Counted from the first letter of the stretch, positions 43,438-53,651 are shown. The stretch is DNA of 64,000 nt from Microcystis panniformis FACHB-1757 (GCF_001264245.1 NZ_CP011339.1:4278001-4342000), one strand, 5' to 3'. Notes: generated by a model not told the origin, from the letters alone. Translations and numbers: made by a program.

Positions 43438-44511
43438 ATGTCCAATCAACCAGCAAACTTTCCGGGTAACAGAAATCAACTCAAACCGATTAAAGTCGGG
43501 GTTATCGGGGTCGGTAACATGGGACAACACCATAGTCGCATCCTGAGTTTATTAAAAGACGTGGAATTCGTCGGGGTGGCCGATGTCAACGTCGAAAAGG
43601 GACTGGAAACTGCCAGTAAATACCGAGTCCGTTTTTTTGAAAATTATTTAGATCTCTTACCTAGGGTAGATGCGGTTTGTATCGCTGTCCCCACGCGGTT
43701 ACACCATCGAGTCGGGATGGACTGTCTGCAAGGGGGAGTACATACCTTGATCGAGAAACCGATCGCCGCTAGTATTAGTGAAGCGGAATCTTTAGTCAAT
43801 GCGGCAGCCGATCATGATTGTATTCTGCAAGTGGGTCATATCGAGCGTTTTAATCCCGCTTTCCAAGAGTTATCGAAGGTCTTGAAAACCGAGGAAATTT
43901 TAGCGATTGAATCCCATCGCATGAGTCCCTATTCCCAACGCGCTAATGATGTGTCGGTGGTGTTAGATTTAATGATCCACGATATAGATTTAATTTTAGA
44001 ATTAGTCTCCGCTCCCGTGGTGAAATTAACCGCTAGTGGTAGTCGCGCTGCCACTGATTCCGGTTATCTCGATTATGTCACTGCAACCCTTGGTTTTAGT
44101 AATGGAGTAGTGGCTAATTTAACCGCTAGTAAGGTGACTCATCGCAAGATTCGCCGTTTAGCGGCCCACTGCAAAAATTCTCTCACGGAAGCGGATTTTC
44201 TCAACAATGAAATCCTCATTCACCGGCAAACCACCGCTAACTATAGCACCGATTACGGTCAAGTTCTCTACCGTCAAGATGGTTTAATTGAAAAAGTTTA
44301 TACCAGCAATATTGAACCCCTACACGCGGAATTAGAACATTTTGTTCATTGTGTGCGCGGTGGGGACCAACCTTCTGTCGGTGGGGAACAAGCTTTAAAA
44401 GCTTTACGATTAGCTAGTTTAATCGAACAAATTGCCCTTGATGGTCGCGTTTGGCAACAATCGGACTGGAATTATCAATATCTTAATTCTCCCGTGATTA
44501 CTGCTTCTTAA
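43438..44511 (+). CDS. Gfo/Idh/MocA family oxidoreductase
   Basis: A 357-residue NAD(P)-dependent oxidoreductase. The Rossmann start is KVGVIGVGNMGQHHSRIL; the family's EKP motif is in HTLIEKPIAAS; the substrate-side His is in HDIDLILELVSAP. I used ATG 43438 because AGGAG sits just before it; the frame is open further upstream but non-coding in look. Bacterial relatives act on sugars or inositol. The C-terminal domain (~135-330) is the usual open beta-sheet. Confidence 0.9.
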   Translation: MSNQPANFPGNRNQLKPIKVGVIGVGNMGQHHSRILSLLKDVEFVGVADVNVEKGLETASKYRVRFFENYLDLLPRVDAVCIAVPTRLHHRVGMDCLQGGVHTLIEKPIAASISEAESLVNAAADHDCILQVGHIERFNPAFQELSKVLKTEEILAIESHRMSPYSQRANDVSVVLDLMIHDIDLILELVSAPVVKLTASGSRAATDSGYLDYVTATLGFSNGVVANLTASKVTHRKIRRLAAHCKNSLTEADFLNNEILIHRQTTANYSTDYGQVLYRQDGLIEKVYTSNIEPLHAELEHFVHCVRGGDQPSVGGEQALKALRLASLIEQIALDGRVWQQSDWNYQYLNSPVITAS

Positions 44512-44514
44512 TTG

Positions 44515-44557
44515 TTTTCACCCCGATTCTTTAAATGAGAGAATTGGGGTGAGGAAA
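44515..44557. terminator. hairpin between convergent genes
   Basis: TTTTCACCCCGATTCT and AGAGAATTGGGGTGAGGAAA pair with small mismatches between the oxidoreductase and Excalibur genes, with A/T-rich tails on both sides. A bidirectional terminator is the simplest reading. Confidence 0.55.
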
Positions 44558-44562
44558 CAAAA

Positions 44563-44898
44563 TTAGTTATCTGGAGAACTTTTTAAACATTTTTCTGAGG
44601 ATTTTTTTCCACACCATTGACTTTCACAGGGAACTCCATCACCGTCTCCATTCATTTTGACATTGGGGCAATTTCTCAAGAAAAAAGTCGCTTCTGGACA
44701 GGAGGTCATCTGGGAACAGTGAGTTCTACCATCGCACCGAAACTGTGGAGAAGGACTAGGTTTTTTCTGGGGAGTGGGACGATTATTGTTGTTAGCTACG
44801 GCTAAATTATTGAGGGTTTGATTGCCAGAAATTGGTGATTTTATTGATATTTGTTCGCTCAGAAAAGCCAGAATTAAAATAACAATTACTTTTTTCAT
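44563..44898 (-). CDS. Excalibur calcium-binding domain protein
   Basis: A 111-residue protein. The N-terminus (VIVILILAFLSEQISIK) is a signal or anchor. A Pro-rich linker precedes the Excalibur domain: FRCDGRTHCSQMTSCPEATFF, then NCPNVKMNGDGDGVPCESQWC, with the calcium-binding DGDGDGVPCE-type loop and cysteines for disulfides. The domain is surface- or periplasm-located in other bacteria. Confidence 0.85.
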   Translation of the reverse strand: MKKVIVILILAFLSEQISIKSPISGNQTLNNLAVANNNNRPTPQKKPSPSPQFRCDGRTHCSQMTSCPEATFFLRNCPNVKMNGDGDGVPCESQWCGKKSSEKCLKSSPDN

Positions 44899-44991
44899 AA
44901 AATGCTTGCCTGATTCTCTGCTCTTATCATATTACCAGATAGGAGACAGGATAATAAATTAGAGTTGTTCCCTGTTTCCTATTCCCTGTAT

Positions 44992-46296
44992 TTAGAGTAA
45001 AATTTCCCTGTGTTGAATTGCTAATTTATGGGCGGGAAAACCCTCGTACTCGGCTAAAGTTTTCGTGGTTTCTTTTAACTTTTCAAAGCCTTCGGAGGTG
45101 ACATAAGCCAAAGTAGAGCGCTTGAGAAAATCATACACCGAAACCGCCGAATAGGAACGGGCAAAACTTCCCGTCGGCAGCACAGCATTTACCCCGATGG
45201 CGTAGGTAGCCATAGAGGAAGGAGTATGATTGCCCAGGAGAATTTCCCCAGCATTTTTAATCTTGCCCAGAATGGCAAAAGGATTACTAACTAAAACCTC
45301 TAGATGTTCCGGGGCGTACTCATTGACAAAATCGAGGGATTGCTGCAGACTATCGGTTAAAATTATGCCCCCATAGGCGGCTAAACCCGCCTCACAGAAT
45401 TCCCGTCGCCAATCCGGGAGTTTTTGCAGGTATTCCTGTGCATATTCACTAGCAGCGATCGCCACCTGTTCACAGTGGGTGACTAATAAAGCCGCCGAAT
45501 CCGCCCCGTGTTCCGCTTCAATTAATAAATCCAAGGCCGCTAAACGGGCATCGGTGGACTCATCGGCCAAAACTATCGACTCACTTGGACCGGCCGGCAA
45601 ACCCACATCCACAGTGCCGAACAGTAACCGTTTGGCCGCCGCCCCATAGACGCTGCACGGACCGGTAATTTTGTCAACCCTTTTGATATTTTTTGTTCCC
45701 AAAGCTAAAGCGGCGATCGCTTGTACGCCCCCTAATTTATAAATTTCTCTGACTCCAGCCATCTGCGCCGCCACCAGAGAAACGGGTTCCACGTTGCCCT
45801 GTTTATCGGGGGGAGTGCAAACGACAACTCTTTCCACTCCTGCCACCATTGCCGGGATGGCTAACATTAACATCATCGAGGGAAAAGCACCGCGGCCCCG
45901 GGGAACGTATAAACCCACATTGGGGATAGGAGAGATTTTTTCGCCGGCAAAGACACCGGTTTCAATTTCTGCCAGTTGCATTTCTTCCGGCATTTGGCGA
46001 CGGTGTACCTCTTGAATATTCCGGAAAGCCTGTTCAATGGCAGTTTTTACTTCCGGTTCAATTAACTGAAAAGCCTGCTCAAATTCTGCCTCGCTGACTT
46101 TGATATTTTCTACCGTCGCACCCTCGTAGTCAAAACGCCGCACATAGTCCACAACGCCAGCATCCCCCCGCTCGCGGATGGTTTCTATCACCGTTTGAGC
46201 GACTTTGAGGGCGTTATCAATATCTAACTCGGCTCTTTTCTGAAGTTTTGCCCGTTCCGCGCCACTTAATTGCGAAAGTTTTAATATTCTGACCAC
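44992..46296 (-). CDS. hisD: histidinol dehydrogenase
   Basis: HisD makes histidine from histidinol in two NAD-dependent steps. The 434-residue protein shows VGLYVPRGRGAFPSMMLMLA, DKITGPCSVYGAAAKRLLFG, DLLIEAEHGADSAALLV, and the zinc-binding C-terminal HTPSSMATYAIGVNAVLPTG. Length fits. No other his gene is nearby; in cyanobacteria they are dispersed. Confidence 0.93.
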   Translation of the reverse strand: MVRILKLSQLSGAERAKLQKRAELDIDNALKVAQTVIETIRERGDAGVVDYVRRFDYEGATVENIKVSEAEFEQAFQLIEPEVKTAIEQAFRNIQEVHRRQMPEEMQLAEIETGVFAGEKISPIPNVGLYVPRGRGAFPSMMLMLAIPAMVAGVERVVVCTPPDKQGNVEPVSLVAAQMAGVREIYKLGGVQAIAALALGTKNIKRVDKITGPCSVYGAAAKRLLFGTVDVGLPAGPSESIVLADESTDARLAALDLLIEAEHGADSAALLVTHCEQVAIAASEYAQEYLQKLPDWRREFCEAGLAAYGGIILTDSLQQSLDFVNEYAPEHLEVLVSNPFAILGKIKNAGEILLGNHTPSSMATYAIGVNAVLPTGSFARSYSAVSVYDFLKRSTLAYVTSEGFEKLKETTKTLAEYEGFPAHKLAIQHREILL

Positions 46297-46352
46297 TATG
46301 GCTGCTCCTACTGCCCCTTCCTCTCAAGAATTAACGGGGAATCTGATCTTTT

Positions 46353-47048
46353 TTGATTATAATGCAGATCATGTTTAAGCTCTCTTGCTGTTCTGTAAAT
46401 GCGATCGCTCTTGGTTTATTATGGGGGGCGATTGGTCCGGTGTGGGCAGAAACGGAGTTAGACCTAGACCCGAAAATTCGGCAAGAAAGCCCTGTTTTAG
46501 AGCGTTGGTTAGAAAAAATACCCGATATCGCCGAAGATATTCGCCGCGATCCTAGTTTTCGCACTCGTATCCGTTTAGGATATGCAGAGTTTCCTTCTAC
46601 CGATAATTCCAGTGGCGTGATTTTGGGGGTAGAAGATGTGTTTTTCGGTCAAACCAGTTTAACCCTAAGCGGCGATTATCAGACGGCTTTTAACGGCAAA
46701 AGGACGGCAATAGGAGCAAATTTACAATACTATCTCCTCCCTTTGGGTGATTATGTCAATCTGGCTCCCATGGTGGGCTATCGTTACATTCAAACGGGAA
46801 ATTACAGCACCGATGGGCTTAACTTAGGATTAAAGCTCAAATTAGCCCTTTCTCGCACAGGAGCGGCAGATATCACCGTCAGTCAGAGTTTTATCTCTCC
46901 CGGTGGTGCTAACGAGGTGGGATTAACTACTCTTTCGGTTGGTTATGCGATTACCTCTAATTTACGTTTAGCCGCCGATATTCAAGCCCAAAATTCCCGC
47001 ACCCGTAAAGATAGCTCCCTGGGAATTTTACTGGAATGGCTGCCCTAA
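46353..47048 (+). CDS. exported beta-barrel-like protein
   Basis: A 231-residue protein with a signal peptide near the start (SVNAIALGLLWGAIGPVWAE, so the real start is probably the ATG at 46371, MFKLSCCS). The mature part has alternating short hydrophobic strands with aromatic/Gly breaks (TSLTLSGDYQTAFNGKRTAIG, YVNLAPMVGYRYIQTG, LAADIQAQNS) and ends LLEWLP, as in outer-membrane barrels. The family is cyanobacterial; function unknown. Confidence 0.6.
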   Translation: MIIMQIMFKLSCCSVNAIALGLLWGAIGPVWAETELDLDPKIRQESPVLERWLEKIPDIAEDIRRDPSFRTRIRLGYAEFPSTDNSSGVILGVEDVFFGQTSLTLSGDYQTAFNGKRTAIGANLQYYLLPLGDYVNLAPMVGYRYIQTGNYSTDGLNLGLKLKLALSRTGAADITVSQSFISPGGANEVGLTTLSVGYAITSNLRLAADIQAQNSRTRKDSSLGILLEWLP

Positions 47049-47076
47049 TTAGGGTTTGCGGCAAAAAGTTTTTCGT

Positions 47077-47250
47077 GGGGGTAGGGTGTGGGGTGTAGGG
47101 TGTAGGGTGTGGGGTGTAGGGTGTGGGGTGTGGGGTGTAGGGTGTGGGGTTTTACCGATAAAAACTCACACCTGATAACTGATAACTGCTCACTGATAAC
47201 TGATAACTGATAACTGCTCACTGATAACTGATAACTGATAACTGATAACT
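47077..47250. repeat. GGGTGTAGGGTGTGG and AACTGAT repeat block
   Basis: A (GGGTGTA)/(GGGTGTG) tandem at 47085-47150 and an AACTGAT-type array at 47169-47250 fill the gap past the metH stop. The first part begins with TTGCGGCAAAAAGTTTTTCGTGG, matching a segment at 8693-8715. Confidence 0.85.
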
Positions 47251-47252
47251 GA

Positions 47253-50200
47253 TTAGGTACTAAAGTATTTAGCGGTGGGGTGATAGGTGATAATGGCGGT
47301 GGTGGATTGTTCTGGGTACAATTGTTCGCTTTCGTCCATAGACATCCCAATGCGATCGCATCCTAACAGATCTAGTTGCTTGTATTGGTCCTGAATATTG
47401 GGACAAGCGGGATAGCCGAAACTATAGCGAGAACCCCGGTAACGCTGTTGCAGTATATCGCGGATATTATCGGGATCGAACTCTGCGAAACCTAACTCGC
47501 GACGGATGCGGGTGTGGGTCCATTCGGCCATGGCTTCGGCGGTTTGCACAGCCATGCCGTGATAATAGAGGTATTCGGTATATTCGTTGGCATCAAAGAG
47601 AGATTTAGCGTATTCCGTGGCGATTTCCCCCACTGTCACCGCTTGCATCGGGAAAACGTCGATAATCCCGGATTCCTGCGGGGCGAAAAAGTCAGCAATA
47701 CAGAGACGACGACCAGATTTCTGGCGAGGAAACTCAAAAATGGCACTCGGTTGCAGATTTTCGGGTTTTTCGCCCGCTTGTATCGATTCGGGATCGTAAA
47801 TTAAGAGGGAATTACCGGACGACTGACAGGGAAAATAACCATAAATTAATGTGGGGTTTAGTAAATTTTCCTTGACAATTTTCTCTTTCCATGCTGTTAG
47901 AATTGGATGAACTTTTTCCTGTAAAAACTGGTCGTATTCTTGCTTGGATTGGCTTTGTGGTTTGCGAAATTGCCATTGACCGACAAATAAAGCTTGTAGG
48001 TCTAAATACCAGAAAACCTCCTCGATGGGAATTTCTGCTGCTGTTAATATTTTAGTACCCCAGAAGGGCGGTGTTGGTCGGGGAATATCAACTGCCACCG
48101 CTTCGGACCGACGGGTATCAATAACTAATTCTTTGTCCACGCTGCCATCGGTAAAAATAGTATCGGGATTAACCTTTAATTCTTCGGCAACAACCGGGCT
48201 TTTTTCTGCCTCGGCAAACTCCGCTAAAAAGCCTTTACTATCATCCCATTGACCCCCAGCTTTAGCGGGCATTAATTTATCCATAAAATGCAGGTCAGAG
48301 AAGGCATCTTTACCATAGATAACCTGTCCCTTGTAGGTTTTTTGACAGTCATCATGGACAAATTTGGGAGTTAAAGCTGCCCCGCCAAGGATAACAGGAA
48401 CGGTGATTCCTTTTTCGTTAAAAACCTCCAGATTTTCCTTCATAAAAGCCGTCGATTTCACCAATAAACCGCTCATAGCGATACAATCGGCTTTATGTTC
48501 TTTGTAGGCTTCGATGATATTTTCTACGGGTTGTTTAATGCCCAAATTAATCACCTTATAGCCGTTATTTGTCAAGATAATATCAACTAAATTTTTACCA
48601 ATATCGTGAACATCCCCTTTAACCGTTGCGATAATAAAAGTCCCTTTGGCATTATTATCCCCCTCTTTTTTCTCCATAAATGGTTCTAAAAAAGCAACAG
48701 CTGCTTTCATAGTTTGGGCAGATTGGAGAACAAAAGGTAACTGCATTTGTCCTGAACCAAATAACTCACCCACTACCTTCATCCCATCCAAGAGGAAAAT
48801 ATTAATAATATCTAGGGGTGGATAGTCCTGTAAAGCTTGATTCAAAGCGTCTTCCAGTCCCAATCTTTCCCCATCAATAATATGCTGTTTTAAGCGTTCC
48901 TCCACGGGTAAATTAGCATTACTAGAGGGGTCTTTTTTAGTGGTTTTTCCCGCAAATAATTCGGTTAATTTGGTCAGGGGATCATAAACACATATATCGC
49001 CATCAAAACGACGATTATCATAGATTAAATCCCGACAAATTTGCTGATATTCTGGTTCAATTTTTGCCAAAGGAAGAATCTTATTAGCGCTGACAATTGC
49101 CCCATCCATTCCCACCTGCATCGCTTCGTGGAGGAAGACGGAATTTAATACCTGACGCGCTGCCGGATTCAACCCAAAAGAGATATTAGACACACCTAAA
49201 AGAATGTGACATTCGGGCAGTTCTTGGCGAATTCGGCGCATTGCTTCGATAGTAGCCTTGCCATTTTCTCGGTCTTCTTCGATACCAGTAGAAATCGGTA
49301 AAGCTAGAGGATCAAAAAAGATTTCGTAGGGAGGAATTCCGTATTCTATCGCCCCATAATAGGCCCGTTTAGCTATCTGGAATTTTTTCTCGGCAGTGCG
49401 TCCCATTCCTTCTTCATCAATGGTTCCAATTACTACCCCTGCGCCGTATTTTTTCGCTAAATCCAAGACTTGATAAAAACGCGGTTCCCCGTCTTCGTAG
49501 TTAGTAGAGTTGAGGATACATTTACCCCCCGCTACTTTTAACCCCGCTTCCATTTTTTCCCATTCGGTGGAATCTAACATTAAAGGTAGGGTGACATTAT
49601 TAACTAAACGAGAGGCTAATTGGTGCATATCGCGCACCCCATCCCGGCCCACATAATCGACGTTGACATCGAGAATATGCGCCCCTTCTTTTACCTGCGC
49701 TTTCGCCATCGATACTAAACTATCCCAGTCTTCAGCATTGAGCAGTTCCCGACATTTTTTAGAACCACTGGCGTTTAATTTTTCCCCGACAATGAGGAAA
49801 GAATTATCTTGAATATAGGGTTGGGTACTATAAATAGAGGCGGCGGAGGGTTCATAATGATAATGACGAGATTTCGGAGTTAAACCCTGACTTAGTTCCG
49901 CTAAAGCTTGAATATGGTCGGGACGAGTACCACAACAACCGCCAATAATTTGTACTCCCAAATCTTCGATAAAGTGCATTAAAGCCATTTTTAATTCTAC
50001 GGGAGTGAGGCGATAATGCGCTTGACCGCCGACATTTTCCGGTAAACCAGCGTTAGGAATACAAGAAACAATAAAAGGGGAATTTTCCGAGAGATATTTA
50101 ATATGGGGTTTCATTAAATCTGGACCAGTGGCGCAGTTAAGTCCCAAAATATCAATTTTATAGGGTTGTAAAATAGAGACAACGGCGTTAATTTCCGTTC

Positions 50201-50816
50201 CTACTAACATCGTTCCCATGGTTTCCATCGTCACCGAAACCATGAGGGGCAATCGTTGACCTTTTTTCTGAAATACTTCTTCAATAGCATTTAAAGCCGC
50301 TTTAATTTGCAGGACATCCTGACAGGTTTCTACTAATAATAAATCTGCTCCGCCATCATACAGACCCTCTACCTGTTCCACATAGGCATTTTTGAGCGTA
50401 TCAAAGTCAATATGACCCAAAGTGGGCAGTTTTGTCCCCGGCCCCATCGAACCCGCCACAAAACGGGGTTTTTCGGGGGTAGAGTATTTATTCGCGCAAG
50501 CTTTGGCCAGTTCGGCGGCGGTTTTGTTGAGATAATAGGCTTGGTCGGCTAAATCGTACTCGGCTAAAACTATCGAGGTTCCCCCGAAGGTGTCGGTTTC
50601 AATCACATCCGCACCCACGGCTAAAAAAGCTTCGTGGACTTTCGCTACGGCGCTAGGTTTAGTATGGACAAGATACTCGTTACACCCTTCGTATTCTGCC
50701 CCACCAAAGTCCTCGGCCGTCAGATTTTGGCTTTGTAGGGAAGTTCCCATCGCTCCATCAAAGACGAGGACGGGATGCTTGGGACCGTTGAGGTAGTCAA
50801 GAAAGGGGCTATTCAT
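47253..50816 (-). CDS. metH: cobalamin-dependent methionine synthase
   Basis: MetH transfers a methyl from methyltetrahydrofolate to homocysteine through cobalamin. The 1187-residue protein has the four expected modules: homocysteine-binding with zinc cysteines (GLNCATG and [13 protein letters not shown], ~residues 225-300); pterin-binding ([18 protein letters not shown] and onward, ~345-600); cobalamin-binding with [10 protein letters not shown] (the cobalt-ligand His, ~735); and a C-terminal activation domain (~910-1180). All key residues are present and the frame is unbroken. No cobalamin riboswitch is seen upstream. Confidence 0.95.
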   Translation of the reverse strand: MNSPFLDYLNGPKHPVLVFDGAMGTSLQSQNLTAEDFGGAEYEGCNEYLVHTKPSAVAKVHEAFLAVGADVIETDTFGGTSIVLAEYDLADQAYYLNKTAAELAKACANKYSTPEKPRFVAGSMGPGTKLPTLGHIDFDTLKNAYVEQVEGLYDGGADLLLVETCQDVLQIKAALNAIEEVFQKKGQRLPLMVSVTMETMGTMLVGTEINAVVSILQPYKIDILGLNCATGPDLMKPHIKYLSENSPFIVSCIPNAGLPENVGGQAHYRLTPVELKMALMHFIEDLGVQIIGGCCGTRPDHIQALAELSQGLTPKSRHYHYEPSAASIYSTQPYIQDNSFLIVGEKLNASGSKKCRELLNAEDWDSLVSMAKAQVKEGAHILDVNVDYVGRDGVRDMHQLASRLVNNVTLPLMLDSTEWEKMEAGLKVAGGKCILNSTNYEDGEPRFYQVLDLAKKYGAGVVIGTIDEEGMGRTAEKKFQIAKRAYYGAIEYGIPPYEIFFDPLALPISTGIEEDRENGKATIEAMRRIRQELPECHILLGVSNISFGLNPAARQVLNSVFLHEAMQVGMDGAIVSANKILPLAKIEPEYQQICRDLIYDNRRFDGDICVYDPLTKLTELFAGKTTKKDPSSNANLPVEERLKQHIIDGERLGLEDALNQALQDYPPLDIINIFLLDGMKVVGELFGSGQMQLPFVLQSAQTMKAAVAFLEPFMEKKEGDNNAKGTFIIATVKGDVHDIGKNLVDIILTNNGYKVINLGIKQPVENIIEAYKEHKADCIAMSGLLVKSTAFMKENLEVFNEKGITVPVILGGAALTPKFVHDDCQKTYKGQVIYGKDAFSDLHFMDKLMPAKAGGQWDDSKGFLAEFAEAEKSPVVAEELKVNPDTIFTDGSVDKELVIDTRRSEAVAVDIPRPTPPFWGTKILTAAEIPIEEVFWYLDLQALFVGQWQFRKPQSQSKQEYDQFLQEKVHPILTAWKEKIVKENLLNPTLIYGYFPCQSSGNSLLIYDPESIQAGEKPENLQPSAIFEFPRQKSGRRLCIADFFAPQESGIIDVFPMQAVTVGEIATEYAKSLFDANEYTEYLYYHGMAVQTAEAMAEWTHTRIRRELGFAEFDPDNIRDILQQRYRGSRYSFGYPACPNIQDQYKQLDLLGCDRIGMSMDESEQLYPEQSTTAIITYHPTAKYFST

Positions 50817-50945
50817 AGAGAGATTTACTGCTATAGCATTTTGAAAGTTTATTGTAATACGGTTACTAGAAATCTGCCATTCGGCATTTCAGTGATCAGT
50901 TATCAGTGATCAGATTTGAGTTTTCAGTCGAGAAAGCCAATCAAT

Positions 50946-52100
50946 CTAATTTTGTAGAACTAGACGAGCTAAACCAACTCCGGGATAATAATTACCGAGA
51001 ATTTGTTGATAATCTAGGCCTTTTTCCGCTAATTTATAAGCTCCAGTTTGACTCATACCGCGACCACCGTGGGCCCAAGCGACAATTTCATCCGTGGCGG
51101 CATAAAGAGACTCGACTACACCCCCTTTATAGCTGAGAATCTGCCCAGCAGTGGCATTAACCGCCTGGTGAGTCGATTGATACTCCGAGCGAATGCCTTT
51201 ATATACCTGCCAGCGTTGGGTATTGCCCAGATGAAACCAAGCATTAGCGGGGCGGATCATGTGTACTAGGGCGTAGGAACGAGCGGCGATCGCCTGTGCC
51301 TTTAAAGCGTGCATTGGCGCAGTGGAGTGCATTTCACTACCCACTACACTATAGAGATAGGCCTCTAAATTAACATGATTGACCACTAACAAGCGATCGC
51401 CTTGGGCAACAAGCAGCACTTTGCCCCGATACCAACCATCATCCACATAAACTAAACCATCGGCACTGGTGGGCTGCACAAAAATCACCTCTGGCAGCGA
51501 TAAATCGCCCATTTTTAAGCCATTGGCACTGGCAATCACCGGTAAACCCTCGTTAGTGGCAATCGTTTTTAAACCACGACCTTGACGGTCGGTGATCACC
51601 GCCGGCCCGTTAACTCCAATCAAAACACTGGCCACATCCCTTTTAATCGCTACGCGAATTTCTAGGACCGGCGGCGTATAATTAGCGGGAACCGCTAAAG
51701 GTTGTCTAGTTACCGGTTTGGCCGCGGCAGCGGGGGAAGTATTAGGAGAAGACTGAGGAAAGGGTGCTAATTTTTTCGGTGCGGAGAGGGAAGACTGGGG
51801 AGAGGGTGCTGATTTTGGAGTCGCAGAAGATTGGGGAGAGGGGGATAGTTTCGGTGATGGCGCGGTTAAGGGGGCGATCGGAGATGGGATAATAGGAGCA
51901 GGGGAGGCAGCAGTCTCTAGATTTGCCTGCGCTTGCGGGGTTTCTGGTTTTTCCTTGGCTAAATAAGTTAAGAGAATTGGCGTAAAAGTGGCGATCGACA
52001 ACAAAGGAACGGCACAATGACGCAGCAGGGAAAAATAGGTACTAGCAGCAAATTTCACTTTAATCACACCATCTTTAATTTTCTTATTTAACTTTACCAT
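50946..52100 (-). CDS. SpoIID/LytB domain protein
   Basis: A 384-residue protein from ATG 52100 (GAGAGGGGA ahead); the frame upstream to 52181 is probably not translated. The N-terminus has a hydrophobic segment (FSLLRHCAVPLLSIATFTPIL), then ~80 residues rich in Pro, Ser and Ala (PSPQSSATPKSAPSPQSS), then the SpoIID domain: PEVIFVQPTSADGLVYVDDGW, EAYLYSVVGSEMHSTAP, LKAQAIAARSYALVHM, GGRGMSQTGAYKLAEKGLDY. In other bacteria SpoIID cuts glycan strands; this one would face the periplasm. Confidence 0.85.
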   Translation of the reverse strand: MVKLNKKIKDGVIKVKFAASTYFSLLRHCAVPLLSIATFTPILLTYLAKEKPETPQAQANLETAASPAPIIPSPIAPLTAPSPKLSPSPQSSATPKSAPSPQSSLSAPKKLAPFPQSSPNTSPAAAAKPVTRQPLAVPANYTPPVLEIRVAIKRDVASVLIGVNGPAVITDRQGRGLKTIATNEGLPVIASANGLKMGDLSLPEVIFVQPTSADGLVYVDDGWYRGKVLLVAQGDRLLVVNHVNLEAYLYSVVGSEMHSTAPMHALKAQAIAARSYALVHMIRPANAWFHLGNTQRWQVYKGIRSEYQSTHQAVNATAGQILSYKGGVVESLYAATDEIVAWAHGGRGMSQTGAYKLAEKGLDYQQILGNYYPGVGLARLVLQN

Positions 52101-52294
52101 TCCCCTCTCAGGCCGGGCAATTCTAGACAAAAACTCTCGTATTCTTGAGCTTGTTAGGACAAATAAGGCTGAAATAGTCAAGAAAAGCCGAAAAAATCCT
52201 GATAATTTTTATTTATGCTTACTGATTTGTTCCTTGCAGAGCCAATTATACAACAGAGGGAAATAGGAGAGTAATGATTTTGTAGGTACTGATT
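52101..52294. other. intergenic, no gene seen
   Basis: About 200 bp between the SpoIID-type gene start and the MITE. No open frame with a ribosome site, and no recognised RNA. Confidence 0.4.
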
Positions 52295-52399
52295 AAGTAG
52301 GTAGGCGTTAAAAATCATCAGATACCCCCCTTATCAAGGGGGGATTAAGGGGGGATCGAACCTAAAATCCATTTTTAATTTAATTGTAACCAGCTACTT
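52295..52399 (+). mobile_element. AAGTAGGTAGG MITE, copy 3
   Basis: About 105 bp with the ends AAGTAGGTAGGC and AGCTACTT and the CCCCCCTTATCAAGGGGGG palindrome, closely matching copies 1 and 2. It ends about ten bases before the stop of the split nuclease-like gene. Confidence 0.8.
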
Positions 52400-52409
52400 A
52401 TCTTGATAC

Positions 52410-52643
52410 TCAAATTAGTTGACAGAGATGTTTAAGGATTTTGAGAACTTCATATAAATCCCCCGGATTTCTCATGGCAAATAAACGAGAGGTTCCGTAT
52501 AAAGGTTTACCGTCCCATAATAATTTAACAAATAAAAACTCGGAACCATTGGTCAACATTCCATAATTAGGACGGTTGGGATGAGGATTGACCATTAAAT
52601 AAGCTAATAATTGCGGTAAACCTGCTTCAACGGAATAAATAAC
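52410..52643 (-). pseudogene. type I restriction R-like protein, C-terminal part
   Basis: Encodes YSVEAGLPQLLAYLMVNPHP, NYGMLTNGSEFLFVKLLWDG and the tail, the second half of a small type-I-R-like (HSDR_N-type) nuclease common in cyanobacteria. The 187-bp MITE at 52644-52830 separates it from its start. Removing the MITE and one 8-bp duplication gives ESKRVIYSVEAGLPQ in one frame and a 206-residue protein. Confidence 0.8.
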
Positions 52644-52830
52644 GGCTCTTCGGTTTGTGTTATGCAATGGACGGGGGTTATAAGGGATGGAACCCTTATA
52701 TAGAAAGGGATTTAGCGATTTTTGTCAATTGTTTTTTATCTAGAGCGAACTAATCAATTAAGTCTCTTGCCAGATAAGGATTTAGTCGATTTATGCCCCC
52801 CTATCGAACCATAACAAGTAACGAAGAGCC
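52644..52830. mobile_element. 187-bp ISL3-type MITE in a gene
   Basis: The ends are GGCTCTTCGG and (on the other strand) GGCTCTTCG, with continuing similarity (TGTTATG on both). Flanks are TAAATAAC at 52636-52643 and TAAATAAC at 52831-52838, an exact 8-bp duplication, as ISL3 elements make. It encodes nothing. The GGCTCTTC end also matches the ISL3 element at 1-833, so that family may have moved it. Confidence 0.88.
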
Positions 52831-52838
52831 TAAATAAC

Positions 52839-53225
52839 CCGTTTTGATTCAATAATCATTACCCATAATTGCTCTTTTAGAATTAAAGTATCTAACCTTC
52901 CCTTAATTATTAAATCTTGATCTTCTGTAATAATTTCAACGGAATCTTCTGCTTTAATCTGAAAGGGAAATAGATAAAAGTTACCAATAAATAATAATGG
53001 ATCTAAAACCGTCATCCTCACCGAAGTTTCCAAAAAGGGAGGATAATTCAATAAGTTAAAATAACCTGTTTTGATTTTATCTAACAATTCTTTTTCTTGG
53101 TCAGAGATTGCTTCTAGGTTTTCTTGCCATTCCCCAAAAAAATGCTCATCTTCTATAAACTCTAGTTGAAAATGATTAATTAAATCTCTGAGGGTGACTT
53201 CTTTTGCTTGTAAAATTTGAACCAT
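52839..53225 (-). pseudogene. type I restriction R-like protein, N-terminal part
   Basis: Starts at ATG 53225 after AAGGAGG: MVQILQAKEVTLRDLINHF, and runs to VMIIESKRVI at the MITE junction. The region LIIKGRLDTLILKEQLWVMIIESKR holds the Asp and Glu-x-Lys of a PD-(D/E)XK site (EDQDLIIKGRLD; IESKR), typical of HSDR_N-type nucleases. Protein ends early at the MITE, so the catalytic core survives but the C-domain is lost. Confidence 0.82.
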
Positions 53226-53335
53226 ATTTACCTCCTTAATTAAGATTTACGTTAATGGTAATTTGCTATTTTTAATTTAACCAAGCAAAATATCCGTTAC
53301 TGACAGGGTTAACTGCTCTAAATCAGAGAGAACAG

Positions 53336-53440
53336 TTAAGGATATGGTCTTGTTTTGTTTACCTGCACATCGCTTTGGTTAGCATCGTTCAGGTTTTTAT
53401 CAGCTGCTTTCCCTCTTCCTACATCATCCAGATTAGCCAT
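53336..53440 (-). CDS. 34-residue peptide gene, candidate
   Basis: From ATG 53440 after AAGGAGAAG (a strong ribosome site ending three bases before the ATG), 34 codons encode MANLDDVGRGKAADKNLNDA followed by NQSDVQVNKTRPYP. The product is small, hydrophilic and rich in Asp, Asn and Lys, with no cysteines and no signal peptide. It could be a stress peptide, a leader, or a peptide precursor. I know of no family that fits; the ribosome site is the main evidence. Confidence 0.45.
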   Translation of the reverse strand: MANLDDVGRGKAADKNLNDANQSDVQVNKTRPYP

Positions 53441-53513
53441 CGTCTTCTCCTTAATTTAGAGTACATGAAAGGTTCACTTTGCTATGATTTATCCAAGAGA
53501 TTTATTTAGATGT

Positions 53514-53575
53514 AAGTAGTTAGGTGTTAAAAACTTTATTCCCCCCTTATTTCCCAGGGAAGGAGGGTTAGGTCA
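53514..53575 (+). mobile_element. partial AAGTAGGT MITE
   Basis: A truncated fourth copy (AAGTAGTTAGGTGTTAAAAAC), keeping the left end and part of the palindromic block, then diverging into GGGAAGGAGGG and GTCATTCGGGCGA. The right end is missing. Confidence 0.6.
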
Positions 53576-53651
53576 TTCGGGCGATTTTTAATGTTGGCAA
53601 GGTCATATTCTGGTTTCATGGTTTTATTATTGATAATGTTTACTTTCGTTT

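Noticed and set aside
50817..50945. Cobalamin riboswitch near metH
   Set aside because: The gap upstream of metH is too short and lacks the B12-box pattern; only simple repeats are seen.
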